DNA of 20,480 nucleotides from JBDLID01 sp039715055 (GCA_039715055.1 JBDLID010000050.1:1-20480); one strand, 5' to 3'. Numbered from the stretch's first letter, positions 1-8,412 are shown. A program made the numbers and translations. The notes: a model not told the origin generated them from the sequence alone.

Positions 1-110
1 TTAATGTGTTTAAAGCTTGAATCACATAGCGCTGCTATGCTCATCAAACTGCTCCTTGCCTGCGCAAAGAGATTCTGCGCAACATATGACATTTCATCAT
101 TGACGTGATA

Positions 111-1508
111 CTAGGCTCGACCGGAAAGGTGGTACTTGTTGATCAACTGGTACAATCTGGCCCGTGACAGTCCGGAGAGTCTGCAGCAGCGTCGCATGTC
201 ACCTCCTGCCTCAGACAGCAGTTCCCGCATATAGCCTTCTTCAATTGCACTCTTGTAGGCGCGCCAGGGGATAATTTTTTCAGCTATTGCACTCGCTGGA
301 GCAGGGATTTGCGAAACGCTCTCATTAATGATCTCGGCCCGGGCCTTGCGTACCCTGAAAGATTCAGGAAGATGAACACCGAAAAGAGTTGGTGCAGCCA
401 CAGCACCGGCAAAAACCTGCTCTATGGTCTGAAACAGTTCACGCACATTACCCGGCCAGTCATAGGCGGCAAGAGCCTCGAGAAAATCCGGCGACACCCC
501 TTTTGTTTCCTGACCGTAACGATCACAGAGCCGATTGATACAGTACAAAACCAATTCCCGAATATCCTCTTTCCTATCCCTTAAAGGAGGCAGAGGCAAA
601 GTCAAACCCTTGAGGCGAAAGAGCAGGTCAGAACGAAACGCTCCTGCCCTTGTCATCTCTTCAAGGTCTCGATTTGTAGCGGCAAGCAACCTGAAATTAC
701 TATGAATCTCTTCATTGGCACCAATCGGTCGGTAAGAGTGCTCCTGAAGAACCCTTAAAAAAGTCTTCTGCATCCTCAGCGGCAGCTCACCTACTTCATC
801 AAGGAAGAGCGTACCTCCGTCGGCATGCCTGATCAGCCCCTTCTTACCACGGTCCGCCCCGGTGAAGGACCCGCGGACATGACCAAACAGGGCACTCTCA
901 ATCAGACTCTCTGGAAGCGATGCACAGTCCACAACAACAAACGGCTGAGCAGCCCGCGATGAATTTTCATGGATAGCCCTGGCAATGACTTCTTTTCCAG
1001 CCCCTGTTTCACCGGTAATCAGGACATTGACATCACTTCCACCGGCACGTGCCACAAGGTTGAGACAATCATGTATTGCCCTTGATTCGCCGATGATATT
1101 TTTTCTCTTCAGGGCCACGGGCCTGACCTCGGCCCGCTGTTTTTCCTTGCGATACTGTAGGGCCCGGGTCAGGTGAAGGGGTAGATCCCTGACCACGTGA
1201 GGTTTTTCGATATAACTCCATGCCCCGCCGCGAATAGCTTTTTCAGCCCCATCTGCAGCGCCGTAACCGGTGACAATAATCACCTCGGGCCGGCAGGGGC
1301 AATCGACAAAATCAGGTAGATATTCCAGGCCGTCACCGTCGGGCAGCTGAACATCAAGAAGGATCACATCCCAGTCACCCTGCCTTGCCGCCTCAATTCC
1401 TTCACGGAGAGTATTAACGGTCTCGGCCTGATGCCCACGGCGCTTGAGCTGCTTCTGCATCATAGTGCAGAGACGACAGTCATCATCAATTACAAGTACT
1501 CTAGCCAT
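111..1508 (-). CDS. Sigma-54-dependent response regulator (NtrC family)
   Basis: This is a DNA-binding transcription activator that should respond to phosphorylation by the kinase encoded just upstream and drive sigma-54 promoters. The 465 residues hold a receiver domain (about 1-115, phospho-acceptor Asp52, conserved Lys102), an AAA+ domain (about 138-370) with Walker A GETGAGKE at 166-173, the sigma-54 contact loop GSFTGA at 213-218, Walker B LFLDE, and a C-terminal Fis-type helix-turn-helix at about 425-460. The contact loop has Ser where GAFTGA is usual, a tolerated variant. Its ATG lies inside the kinase gene, giving an 8-base overlap (ATGGCTAG), so the two are co-transcribed and probably translationally coupled. 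The target genes are unknown; I saw no convincing sigma-54 promoter in the window. Confidence 0.95.
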   Translation of the reverse strand: MARVLVIDDDCRLCTMMQKQLKRRGHQAETVNTLREGIEAARQGDWDVILLDVQLPDGDGLEYLPDFVDCPCRPEVIIVTGYGAADGAEKAIRGGAWSYIEKPHVVRDLPLHLTRALQYRKEKQRAEVRPVALKRKNIIGESRAIHDCLNLVARAGGSDVNVLITGETGAGKEVIARAIHENSSRAAQPFVVVDCASLPESLIESALFGHVRGSFTGADRGKKGLIRHADGGTLFLDEVGELPLRMQKTFLRVLQEHSYRPIGANEEIHSNFRLLAATNRDLEEMTRAGAFRSDLLFRLKGLTLPLPPLRDRKEDIRELVLYCINRLCDRYGQETKGVSPDFLEALAAYDWPGNVRELFQTIEQVFAGAVAAPTLFGVHLPESFRVRKARAEIINESVSQIPAPASAIAEKIIPWRAYKSAIEEGYMRELLSEAGGDMRRCCRLSGLSRARLYQLINKYHLSGRA

Positions 1509-3639
1509 TATCCAATACCCTGCGAATTGTCTGTGCCAGCTGCCAGCTTTTCACCGGTTTAAAGAGAAAGGCCCGAAACCCCTCTGACAATGCCTGCTGC
1601 TCATCGATTACTTCACTGAAACCGGTACAAAGCACAGAAGGTAAATCGGGACGACTGGTCAGCATCTTTTGCATAAGTTTTCGTCCGTCCAGGTCGGGCA
1701 AGGTCATGTCGGTCAGCAGCAGGTCGTACTGATTGGGGTCAATGCGAAAAAGCTCAATGGCCTCCAGGCTGCTTTTACAGGCAGTAACATGATAGCCAAG
1801 CCTGGTAAGAATTCGTTTCTGAAGAGTGAGAATGTGTTTCTCATCATCCACCAGGAGGATATGTTCATCTCCGGTTGGCTGGGTGATATCCTGTGAGACT
1901 CTTGACTTTCTTCGCCGCTCAATTGACGGGAGATACACGGAAAAAGTCGAACCGAAAGACGATTCACTGGAGACAATAATTACACCCCTGTGGCTTTTGA
2001 CAATACCGTGCACAACTGACAGTCCCAGCCCTGTCCCCTCTCCGGCCGGCTTGGTCGTATAGAAAGGATCAAAGATACGGCCCTGTTCCTCTTCGGTCAT
2101 TCCGGAACCTGTATCACAGACCTTCAGAACCAGATAATTTCCTGTCTTGAGACCAGCCACCTGATGTTCAGTGGACACCTCCTCCTGAGAAAGGCTGATT
2201 TCAATACAACCCTCATTACTTTCCATGGCCTGCTTGGCATTAGTTGCCAGGTTCATCAGGACCTGCTGCATCTGGGTGGGGTCTGCCATAACCGGCGGAC
2301 AGTCCCTGGCTATGGCCACCTGCAGCGAGATAGTCACCGGCAGTGAAGCCCGCAGCATCTTGCATGTCTCTTTTATAAGAGAGGAAAGCTGCACATGAAC
2401 AAAACGTTCCTCACGGCTGCGGCCAAAAAGAAGCATCTGGCGAACAAGTTCAGTGGCCCGCTCACTTGCACTCAGCACTTCTGTCAGGTCCAGGTACGGC
2501 TGAGAATTCTCAGCTATTTCCTCCATTGCCAGCCTGGTATAGCCAATCATCGCTCCAAGGATATTGTTGAAGTCGTGGGCAATACCTCCTGCAAGTGTGC
2601 CAACAGCCTCCATTTTGGCTGCCTGACGAATCTGCTTCTTCAACTCCAATTCCCTGGTAATATTTTTTTTTACCGCAACATAGTTACAGATGGTGCCGTT
2701 GCCGTCGATGACAGGTGATATGGCGGCCTCTTCAACCAAACGACGTCCATCCTTTGTTCGATTAATGAACTGCCCCTTCCAGACTTTTCCGTTGCTGATT
2801 GTCTGCCAGAGGTGACGATAAAAATCTCTTGAGTGTTCTTCACTCTTCAGCAGACCTGGACTTTGTCCTATGGCCTCGTCCTTTGTATAACCTGTTGAGG
2901 CCTCAAAGGCTGGATTAACGTATTGAATTTTCCCGTGGGAGTCTGTGATAATCACCGCATCAGAACAGTGGCAGATGGCGGCGGCAATCCTGTTAAGATG
3001 ATCAAAATCCCATTGGGTGTGACCAACCATTTCAGCACCCTGACAAGGGACCTCTGTCTTTCCGGAAAGTTCCGCCTTTGAGTGCAAATTCTTTTCTTGC
3101 TGACAAGTGCTCAACAGCCTGTTTTTCAATGGCATAGCAATGCAGGTGGCAAGCCCTTTTGCACAATTTTTAAGGGATCTGGTGTATCCCCCTTCACACT
3201 CAGCAACACAAAAAATGCCTGCCACCTCACCATCATGGATAATGGGTACAACGAGACAGTTTTCCAGTTCAGTCTGGAAAAATGACAGTGAACACTGGCT
3301 ATTGGATGTCAGCATCTGACCGTGCGCCAAGGCCCGGCCCCAGAGTCCCTCCCACTGATTTTCGCCTATGATAACAGGTGGCATAAAACCGGAGGCTCTC
3401 CTGTCCCGGCCCGAGACCAGGTCCAGACAAATCAGATTGCGCTCTTTATCCAGATACCCAAACACCCCGTACTGACTGCAGAGTGCCCTGGTGATAACAC
3501 GGAGAACATGGTGATATATTTCTTCACTTTCAACGGTGAGAAAGAGGTGCAGGATCTCATTATGGAAGGCAAGATCCCGTTTGGTCAGCTTGGAGGCGGG
3601 CCGCGTCAAGCCATTGGATATACTGTTCTGTTTATGCAA
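1501..3639 (-). CDS. Hybrid sensor histidine kinase (GAF-PAS-HisKA-HATPase-REC)
   Basis: This is a soluble hybrid histidine kinase and the likely partner of the overlapping sigma-54 regulator. The order in 712 residues is GAF-like sensor (about 30-175, with NQWEGLWGRA), PAS (about 215-330), HisKA with phospho-acceptor His355 in GGIAHDFNN, HATPase (N box around Asn463/Asn467, DTGSGM, then GTGLGLS at about 535-541), and a C-terminal receiver (about 592-712) with Asp644 and a Lys in FLFKP. No transmembrane segment is visible, so the signal is probably cytoplasmic; the ligand is unknown. The start is a TTG codon with AGGGG about seven bases upstream, and no nearer in-frame ATG exists. The 340 bases upstream contain a strong hairpin related to an element at 14478-14626. 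Confidence 0.93.
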   Translation of the reverse strand: MHKQNSISNGLTRPASKLTKRDLAFHNEILHLFLTVESEEIYHHVLRVITRALCSQYGVFGYLDKERNLICLDLVSGRDRRASGFMPPVIIGENQWEGLWGRALAHGQMLTSNSQCSLSFFQTELENCLVVPIIHDGEVAGIFCVAECEGGYTRSLKNCAKGLATCIAMPLKNRLLSTCQQEKNLHSKAELSGKTEVPCQGAEMVGHTQWDFDHLNRIAAAICHCSDAVIITDSHGKIQYVNPAFEASTGYTKDEAIGQSPGLLKSEEHSRDFYRHLWQTISNGKVWKGQFINRTKDGRRLVEEAAISPVIDGNGTICNYVAVKKNITRELELKKQIRQAAKMEAVGTLAGGIAHDFNNILGAMIGYTRLAMEEIAENSQPYLDLTEVLSASERATELVRQMLLFGRSREERFVHVQLSSLIKETCKMLRASLPVTISLQVAIARDCPPVMADPTQMQQVLMNLATNAKQAMESNEGCIEISLSQEEVSTEHQVAGLKTGNYLVLKVCDTGSGMTEEEQGRIFDPFYTTKPAGEGTGLGLSVVHGIVKSHRGVIIVSSESSFGSTFSVYLPSIERRRKSRVSQDITQPTGDEHILLVDDEKHILTLQKRILTRLGYHVTACKSSLEAIELFRIDPNQYDLLLTDMTLPDLDGRKLMQKMLTSRPDLPSVLCTGFSEVIDEQQALSEGFRAFLFKPVKSWQLAQTIRRVLDNG

Positions 3640-3987
3640 TGGGTCCCCTGCAACGGGTTGAAATAATCAGACTATGCTCAGAACATTTATCGGAAGTTAT
3701 GTGATAAGAATTAAGGGTACCTTGAAAAATTGCCTTTCAAGGTACCCTTAGACGGAAAGGAGTTTCCCGGTACCCGCTTCAACTTCTTAGTGTTAAAGCC
3801 CGGCAAAATTCCTGCGGCCGGCTGGGTTTAAGTTCACCCGGAAGGAATGGATGGAAAATGCAGACGAAGGAGACTTAGCGGCAGAAAAAGAGAGGACATC
3901 ATTGAGGAAAAAAAGGCGAAACCGGTGGAGATTGTTTCAGGTAGCGGCTGTCTTATGGAAACTGATTCCCGATCACCTCTAAGCTTT
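3640..3987. other. Gene-free stretch with hairpins, upstream of the kinase gene
   Basis: This 348-base gap lies between the 3' end of the YbaY-META gene and the TTG start of the kinase gene, both on the minus strand. It holds the perfect hairpin at 3712-3750 and, next to it, a second region rich in short inverted repeats at about 3763-3842, including GCTTCAAC paired with GTTAAAGC around an 8-base loop. I do not recognise a known riboswitch or RNA gene here. Open frames in it are short, lack ribosome binding sites and are not believed. Confidence 0.5.
3712..3750. repeat. Perfect 16-bp inverted repeat (dispersed-element terminus)
   Basis: Bases 3712-3727 and 3735-3750 are perfect reverse complements around a 7-base loop (AATTGCC). 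The first 20 bases, TAAGGGTACCTTGAAAAATT, recur exactly in inverted orientation at 14606-14625, the end of a much longer palindromic element. The shared sequence indicates a repeat family rather than a simple transcription terminator, and no T tract follows on either strand. It could still act as an RNA hairpin in the leader of the kinase transcript. Confidence 0.75.
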
Positions 3988-4785
3988 CTACTGAAGATAA
4001 ACAGCATGCAGACGAATGAGAGGTTTTCCCTTCTCCCCCTGCAGAGTCATCGTCTCACCTTTGATCAGGTAGCTGCGGACTTTGTCCAGGGCGTCGAGGA
4101 ATAGACGTTCCTGCTCCATGGACTTCAGGCAGGCTTTCATCGTCGAGATCATCTGTTTAAAGAGCAACCCTGTGTCGGTCTGCTCATAGGTGCCGATGAA
4201 ATTATTACAGCCGGAAAACCCTTTGACCGAATTTTTATCCCGTCTGAGGATCATATGCAATTCTGTTCCTCCGGCTCCGATGGAGACTGGCTTGCCGTGA
4301 ATGGAGATGACCTTCCAGTAGGTATTGATCAGGCTGGAATCCGGTTTCGGTCCAGACGGGTTGCTGCGGGCGACTCTTGAGACTACAATCTCCACCGCCT
4401 CTCCGGGACTGTTATCAAATGCGCCAATGGATTCAGTACTGGTATACAACAACTGGCCCTGGACCCTGATGACTGCCCGCAGGGTGTAAATTCCCTTGTC
4501 CTGAATTCGGGCCGAGTCATACTCGAGTGTGACATGAAAGGGAGGACCGCCTCTGGTGAACATACGGTTCTCGGCGATCATCTCTGCGGCAACGTCCATT
4601 CGTGCCGTGTCTTCCATGGTTACAATAACTTCAGCTCCGGGAGGGAGCATAATCCGTTCCAGGTAAAGAACATCGACATTGATGGAACTCATGATGGACG
4701 CCTTTTTTTCTGTACCTGCAGCAACTTCTCCGCAAAAAGCTGCAAAAAGGAGCAGTAAAAAGATACACAATAATCGTCTATTCAT
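3988..4785 (-). CDS. Secreted YbaY-like and META two-domain protein
   Basis: This is a probable periplasmic protein of 265 residues. An N-terminal signal peptide (about 1-24: Arg-Arg, a Leu/Phe-rich core, then VAAG) suggests signal peptidase I cleavage; Cys18 is preceded by Phe, so it is a poor lipobox. Residues about 33-137 resemble the YbaY/type III secretion pilotin-like beta domain (ERIMLPPGAEVIV, YTLRAVI). Residues about 150-262 form a META/HslJ domain (INTYWKV at its start, SGCNNFIGTY, then the STMKAC segment). Both families are linked to envelope stress or outer-membrane biogenesis, but no precise activity is known. The ATG has GGAG eight bases upstream. It follows the TrmO gene after about 100 bases on the same strand. 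Confidence 0.8.
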   Translation of the reverse strand: MNRRLLCIFLLLLFAAFCGEVAAGTEKKASIMSSINVDVLYLERIMLPPGAEVIVTMEDTARMDVAAEMIAENRMFTRGGPPFHVTLEYDSARIQDKGIYTLRAVIRVQGQLLYTSTESIGAFDNSPGEAVEIVVSRVARSNPSGPKPDSSLINTYWKVISIHGKPVSIGAGGTELHMILRRDKNSVKGFSGCNNFIGTYEQTDTGLLFKQMISTMKACLKSMEQERLFLDALDKVRSYLIKGETMTLQGEKGKPLIRLHAVYLQ

Positions 4786-4886
4786 GTCAGCGTCTCCAAT
4801 GTTTTTTTGGAATATGGTTTAAAGCCACTCTGCTTCCATGCTTGCTCTTACCACTCATACTCACTTTTACAAACAGGCTGCCCGGC

Positions 4887-5366
4887 CTAACCAAACCGGC
4901 TGTCGGAACGTTTTTCACCGACAGCGGAGCGGTCTGCCTTGAACCAGCCCGAACTACTTCCCTCCACCCCGTCAAATTCTACTATATATGGTTTGATATC
5001 CAGCAGCGGTGTTTTGTCGACAATATCAACACCTTCAATCCTCAGCCGGTTTTCATTAATTTCAAGCAGCTTCACAATGGACAGGCCGATATGGTTGGGC
5101 CGTAGAGGGGAGCGTGTCGAAAATACCCCCCTGCTGCTCGTATCCATAAACGGCGTCACACGCAGCTCGGTCCGGACGGCCAGGTGAAAATAGTAAAACA
5201 GATAAATGTGGCTGAAACCGGAAAGATCTTCAAGCCCTTCGCTAAATACCGGGTCAACCTCCACTGTCCCCTCAACGCCCGATGCTCCCAGCGGCTGAAT
5301 GGGCATCTCCTCAATGGAGTGGAACGGCGAGTGTATCACGCCGATGGATTGCACAGTTAAACGCAT
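4887..5366 (-). CDS. trmO: TrmO/TsaA family tRNA (t6A37) N6-methyltransferase
   Basis: TrmO (formerly TsaA/YaeB) uses S-adenosylmethionine to methylate N6-threonylcarbamoyladenosine at position 37 of certain tRNAs. The 159 residues show the family signature: the IGVIHSPF start, DLSGFSHIYLFYYF, GVFSTRSPLRPNHIGLS and DKTPLLDIKPYIVEFD. Pro in RPNPIGLS of the E. coli type is His here. The protein is about the length of the beta-barrel catalytic domain alone; the C-terminal extension of the 235-residue E. coli enzyme is absent, as in many short homologues. There is no strong ribosome binding site before the ATG at 5366. Substrate specificity is inferred from the family. Confidence 0.88.
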   Translation of the reverse strand: MRLTVQSIGVIHSPFHSIEEMPIQPLGASGVEGTVEVDPVFSEGLEDLSGFSHIYLFYYFHLAVRTELRVTPFMDTSSRGVFSTRSPLRPNHIGLSIVKLLEINENRLRIEGVDIVDKTPLLDIKPYIVEFDGVEGSSSGWFKADRSAVGEKRSDSRFG

Positions 5367-5459
5367 CGATCAGTTCACAGTTGAGGGCAATATATAAGGA
5401 TGAGAGCGCCCTGTGATTTCAGTGTGCAGATCACTCACCCCGTCCACCTTTTTTGGGCC

Positions 5460-5639
5460 TTAGCCGTTATGCACACTACTCTCTTTTGTATTCGTTACAC
5501 CCTCTGCCTTCAACTCCTTGACCTGTGGAGCAAGAGAGCTTTTTGACGGCGGTACCGGCGGTGGCGGTGGCGGACAACCGGCCAAAAGAACGGCAACCGC
5601 AATCAGTGCAAGAACACAACGTTTTGTAACAATCTTCAT
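5460..5639 (-). CDS. Small proline-rich lipoprotein
   Basis: This 59-residue gene is easy to miss because of its length. The ATG at 5639 is preceded by GGAG eight bases upstream. The product has a Lys/Arg-containing N terminus, a hydrophobic core and a clear lipobox LLAGC, with Cys22 as the predicted lipidated residue. A run of prolines follows directly (CPPPPPPVPP), then a short charged hydrophilic tail ending at TAA. It should be membrane-anchored, with about 38 residues exposed in the periplasm. Function is unknown; the form recalls small outer-membrane lipoproteins with rigid proline tethers. It sits about 90 bases upstream of the TrmO gene on the same strand and may be its own transcript. 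Confidence 0.75.
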   Translation of the reverse strand: MKIVTKRCVLALIAVAVLLAGCPPPPPPVPPSKSSLAPQVKELKAEGVTNTKESSVHNG

Positions 5640-5962
5640 CAGGATCTCCAGTTAATTATTTGCTTTATCGTTATTTTACAAAAGAACCCTGCAACTTCAG
5701 CGGACCAGGCAACCTACAATTTTTGTCTTTTCAACGGATTAACCAAAACTATCTTCTCCTGAGGGATACCTTGTCTTAGCCCCGGAGTGATAGATGTTTG
5801 ACTTGTGGGTAATCAGGTAAAAAATTGAACGGTGCTGAAAATATTTTCCTCCGCATCCTGCTGTTTGTCAAGACAATCATAGCACCTGCAGCAAATGCCA
5901 CAATGGTTGAGCAGGAAATTAACCAAACAGAATCAATCAGTTAAAAAACACATAGCCAGAAC
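5640..5962. other. AT-rich gene-free stretch
   Basis: This lies between the end of gpmI and the start of the small lipoprotein gene, both on the minus strand. Apart from the lipoprotein ribosome binding site (GGAG close to 5640) I see no gene, no recognised RNA and no convincing hairpin terminator for gpmI. A run of six T on the minus strand near 5943-5948 is not preceded by a stem. Confidence 0.45.
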
Positions 5963-7585
5963 TCATATTTCTATCAGGGAAGGTTCATAATCCGCAGGCG
6001 CCTCGAAGCCGAGAAGATTGCAAATTGTGGCGGCAACATTGGCGAGACCTGGCTGCTCCACAGAATTGAAACTCAGTTGATTCTTTTCTGAAAAATCCTG
6101 GAGTATCAATGGTACCGGATTTTTGGTGTGGGCCACCATGGGGGCACGGACACCATTTTTCTCGGTCCACATGCAGTCTGCGTTGCCGTGATCAGCGGTG
6201 ACGAGCAGTACACCACCGGCTTTTTCAACACTTTTCAACAGGCGGCCAAGCACCATGTCAACGGTCTCAACAGCGATTCGTACAGAACTCTCTCTCCCGG
6301 TATGGCCGACCATGTCACCGTTTGCATAGTTGACTCGCAGGAACTTGTGCTGACCGGATTCGATGGCCTCAATGAGAAGATCGGTGATCTCCACCGCTTT
6401 CATCCATGGCTTGAGGTCAAAAGGTATCTTGTCCGAGGGAACCTCAACATACTTTTCCAGGGTTTCATCAAGGTAACCGGACTTGTTGCCGTTCCAGAAA
6501 TAGGTGACATGGCCGAATTTCTGGGTTTCGGAGATGGCATACGACGTGACTCCAGAACTGCAGAGATACTCGCCAAGGGTGTTGTCGATGAGCGGTGGAT
6601 CAACCAGGTAATGTTTTGGAATCAGGGCATCACCATCATACTGCATTATGCCTCCATAAAAGACATCCGGGTATCTCTTGCGGTCGAACTCGTCAAAATC
6701 GACCTCATCAAAGGCCCGCGACAGTTCAATGGCCCGGTCGCCGCGAAAATTGAAGAGGATCACCGAGTCACCGTCTTCGATGGTCCCAACCGGCACACCG
6801 TTTTCAGCTATGACAAAGGACTCCATATACTGGTCAGTGATGTCCGGATCTTCATTGTAGTAGGTGCGGATCGCCTCGCAGGCCGAGGAAAACTGTCTCC
6901 CCTCTCCCAGCACATGGGCCTTCCAGCCCCGCTCCACCACCGACCAGTCGGCATTGTAGCGGTCCATTGTAGTAATCATCCTCCCTCCGCCGGACCCCAT
7001 CCTGTAATCATGGTCATCTGTTGACAGCTCTGTGAGCTTTTCTTCAAGGGGGCCGAAATATTCAAGCCCGGTTCTGGCACCGACGTCACGGCCATCGAGC
7101 AACCCATGAACCCTGACCCGCCCCACATTGTCATCCCGGCAACGGTCCAGGAAGGCATAAAGCTGCTTGATATGGCTGTGGACATTACCATCTGAAACCA
7201 GCCCGATAAAATGGACGGTACCACCCTTTTCAGCTCGACCAAGTAGGGTCTGCCACACCTCCCCGTCAAAGGCCTTGCCGCTCTCCAACGCCTCATCCAC
7301 CAGCTTGGCACCCTGGGAAAAGACCCTTCCCCCTCCCAGCGCGTTGTGCCCCACCTCGGAGTTCCCCATATCGCCATCGGACGGCAGCCCAACGGCAAGA
7401 CCATGGGCCTTGAGCCGGGTGACCAGTTCCCCTTTCATCAGCCGGTCAAGGTTGGGGGTGTATGACATTTCGACACCGTCACTTTCATCACCCGGGCCGA
7501 CACCGACCCCGTCAAGGACCACAGTAACCACCGGGCCTGAGAACGGCTTATAATTTAACAGGGGATTCAGATGCAGATCTTTCAT
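5963..7585 (-). CDS. gpmI: 2,3-bisphosphoglycerate-independent phosphoglycerate mutase
   Basis: GpmI interconverts 3- and 2-phosphoglycerate in glycolysis and gluconeogenesis in the cytoplasm, using two Mn ions and a phosphoserine intermediate. The 540-residue length is normal for the family. Visible landmarks are the N-terminal metal Asp in VVLDGVGVG, the phosphorylated Ser in DMGNSEVGHNALG, the substrate-domain motif GLLDGRDVGARTGL, NGDMVGHTG, and the C-terminal metal motif TADHGNADCMW. The ATG at 7585 has a good AAGGAG ribosome binding site. It is transcribed divergently from the cofactor operon, with about 220 bases between the two chosen starts. A long open frame antisense to it (6128-7024) is a codon-bias shadow. 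Confidence 0.97.
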   Translation of the reverse strand: MKDLHLNPLLNYKPFSGPVVTVVLDGVGVGPGDESDGVEMSYTPNLDRLMKGELVTRLKAHGLAVGLPSDGDMGNSEVGHNALGGGRVFSQGAKLVDEALESGKAFDGEVWQTLLGRAEKGGTVHFIGLVSDGNVHSHIKQLYAFLDRCRDDNVGRVRVHGLLDGRDVGARTGLEYFGPLEEKLTELSTDDHDYRMGSGGGRMITTMDRYNADWSVVERGWKAHVLGEGRQFSSACEAIRTYYNEDPDITDQYMESFVIAENGVPVGTIEDGDSVILFNFRGDRAIELSRAFDEVDFDEFDRKRYPDVFYGGIMQYDGDALIPKHYLVDPPLIDNTLGEYLCSSGVTSYAISETQKFGHVTYFWNGNKSGYLDETLEKYVEVPSDKIPFDLKPWMKAVEITDLLIEAIESGQHKFLRVNYANGDMVGHTGRESSVRIAVETVDMVLGRLLKSVEKAGGVLLVTADHGNADCMWTEKNGVRAPMVAHTKNPVPLILQDFSEKNQLSFNSVEQPGLANVAATICNLLGFEAPADYEPSLIEI

Positions 7586-7748
7586 TGATACTCCTTTGCT
7601 GCAGGGTCATGGAGGGTTTTGATGATGGTTTCTATTTTTACCCTACCCTTTTTCTTTGGATATGCTATTGATGAAGATGGAATTATTAGGAAATTAATTC
7701 ATCAAATGAAATTTCCCATTTCAATAGTAAACGGTCTTTTCCGTCTGA

Positions 7749-7770
7749 GCAAGGTTGTTCAACACCTTGC
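7749..7770. repeat. Short inverted repeat ahead of the cofactor operon
   Basis: GCAAGGT (7749-7755) and ACCTTGC (7764-7770) are perfect complements around an 8-base loop, about 35 bases upstream of the chosen ATG at 7806. It could be an operator or a leader hairpin for the moeA operon. I cannot match it to the published Moco riboswitch fold by eye. Confidence 0.4.
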
Positions 7771-7805
7771 ATAATGAAGCCCAACAGCCTTGCAGAAATC
7801 CTGAT

Positions 7806-8411
7806 ATGACTGATCAACTCCCGCCCGACACACCGCTTCTGCTCAAGGTAAATAAAGGGACTGTACCATCATTTACCACTCTGCTGCAGTCAGGCTTTAC
7901 CATCGAAACCGAGCCGCAGAAAACTATTTCCGAGTTGCTTCTCGAATTACCCGGCTTCACCGAAGACTATGTTGACGAACGGCTGCAGACCATTTTTCTC
8001 AACGGCATGCCCCTTGATGATGTCTCCTCTCCTGTGGGCAGCGGTAAATCTGTGCTGGCCCTTGCCGGCCATATGCCGGGACTTGCCGGGGCCATCCTCA
8101 AACGCGGCTCTGTCCATGCCCCCCTTCGTTCCCAGGTGTCAGTTGCCGATTCGTCTTCCCCGGATGAGAGCAATGAGCCCGGCCTGGTACGGATCAAACT
8201 TTTCGGTATTGTAGCCAAAGAAAGAGGAGCTGAAATCCTTAATGGCGGAGCACGGATGAACAGCAAGAAACTGGCCGCATTTTTCCGTAACCGGCCTGAG
8301 CTCCTTGCCAAGATCATCTCGGCCCAACTGGCTGATCAACAGGTGGAAATACAATCTCTTGCCGAAACACTCAGTTCCATGCCGGAACTCAACCTCACCA
8401 TCAACGACTGA
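7806..8411 (+). CDS. Conserved-looking protein of unknown function, head of the moeA operon
   Basis: This is a soluble 201-residue protein with no signal peptide or membrane segment that I do not recognise. About residues 35-105 look like a small folded unit (LLELPGFTEDYVDERLQTIFLNG, then SVLALAGHMPGLAGAILKRGS). A polar linker with SVADSSSPDES follows, then a second unit (VRIKLFGIVAKERGAEILNGG) ending in a helical tail. The FLNGMPLDD segment and the position suggest a ubiquitin-like or cofactor-linked fold, but this is a guess. I chose the ATG at 7806; an in-frame TTG at 7755 lies within an inverted repeat and lacks a spaced ribosome binding site. One base separates its TGA from the ATG of moeA, so the two genes are translationally coupled and a role in molybdenum or tungsten cofactor handling is likely. 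Confidence 0.75.
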   Translation: MTDQLPPDTPLLLKVNKGTVPSFTTLLQSGFTIETEPQKTISELLLELPGFTEDYVDERLQTIFLNGMPLDDVSSPVGSGKSVLALAGHMPGLAGAILKRGSVHAPLRSQVSVADSSSPDESNEPGLVRIKLFGIVAKERGAEILNGGARMNSKKLAAFFRNRPELLAKIISAQLADQQVEIQSLAETLSSMPELNLTIND

Positions 8412-8412
8412 T

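Noticed and set aside
1..110. Third copy of the snap-back element family near the window start
   Set aside because: A CATAGC-GCT-GCTATG hairpin (25-39) and repeated TGCGCA (61-66, 76-81) are visible, but similarity to the 149-base element is too loose and the terminal sequence is absent, so it may simply be the transcript end of the regulator gene.
3847..4104. 85-residue plus-strand open frame
   Set aside because: It overlaps the 3' end of the YbaY-META gene on the other strand and has no ribosome binding site or domain.
5680..5720. Possible sigma-54 promoter (TGG...TTGCA, minus strand) before the small lipoprotein gene
   Set aside because: The spacing between the GG and GC elements is two bases too long for a sigma-54 site.
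6128..7024. 298-residue open frame opposite gpmI
   Set aside because: It is wholly antisense to a well-supported essential-type gene, has no ribosome binding site and shows no domain; codon bias of gpmI explains it.
7755..7805. TTG start extending the first operon protein by 17 residues
   Set aside because: The TTG lies in the arm of an inverted repeat, the AAGG directly abuts it with no spacing, and the added residues look unlike conserved sequence.
7586..7805. Moco riboswitch before the cofactor operon
   Set aside because: Only a 7-bp hairpin was found; I could not identify the conserved multi-stem structure by eye, so a covariance-model search would be needed to claim it.
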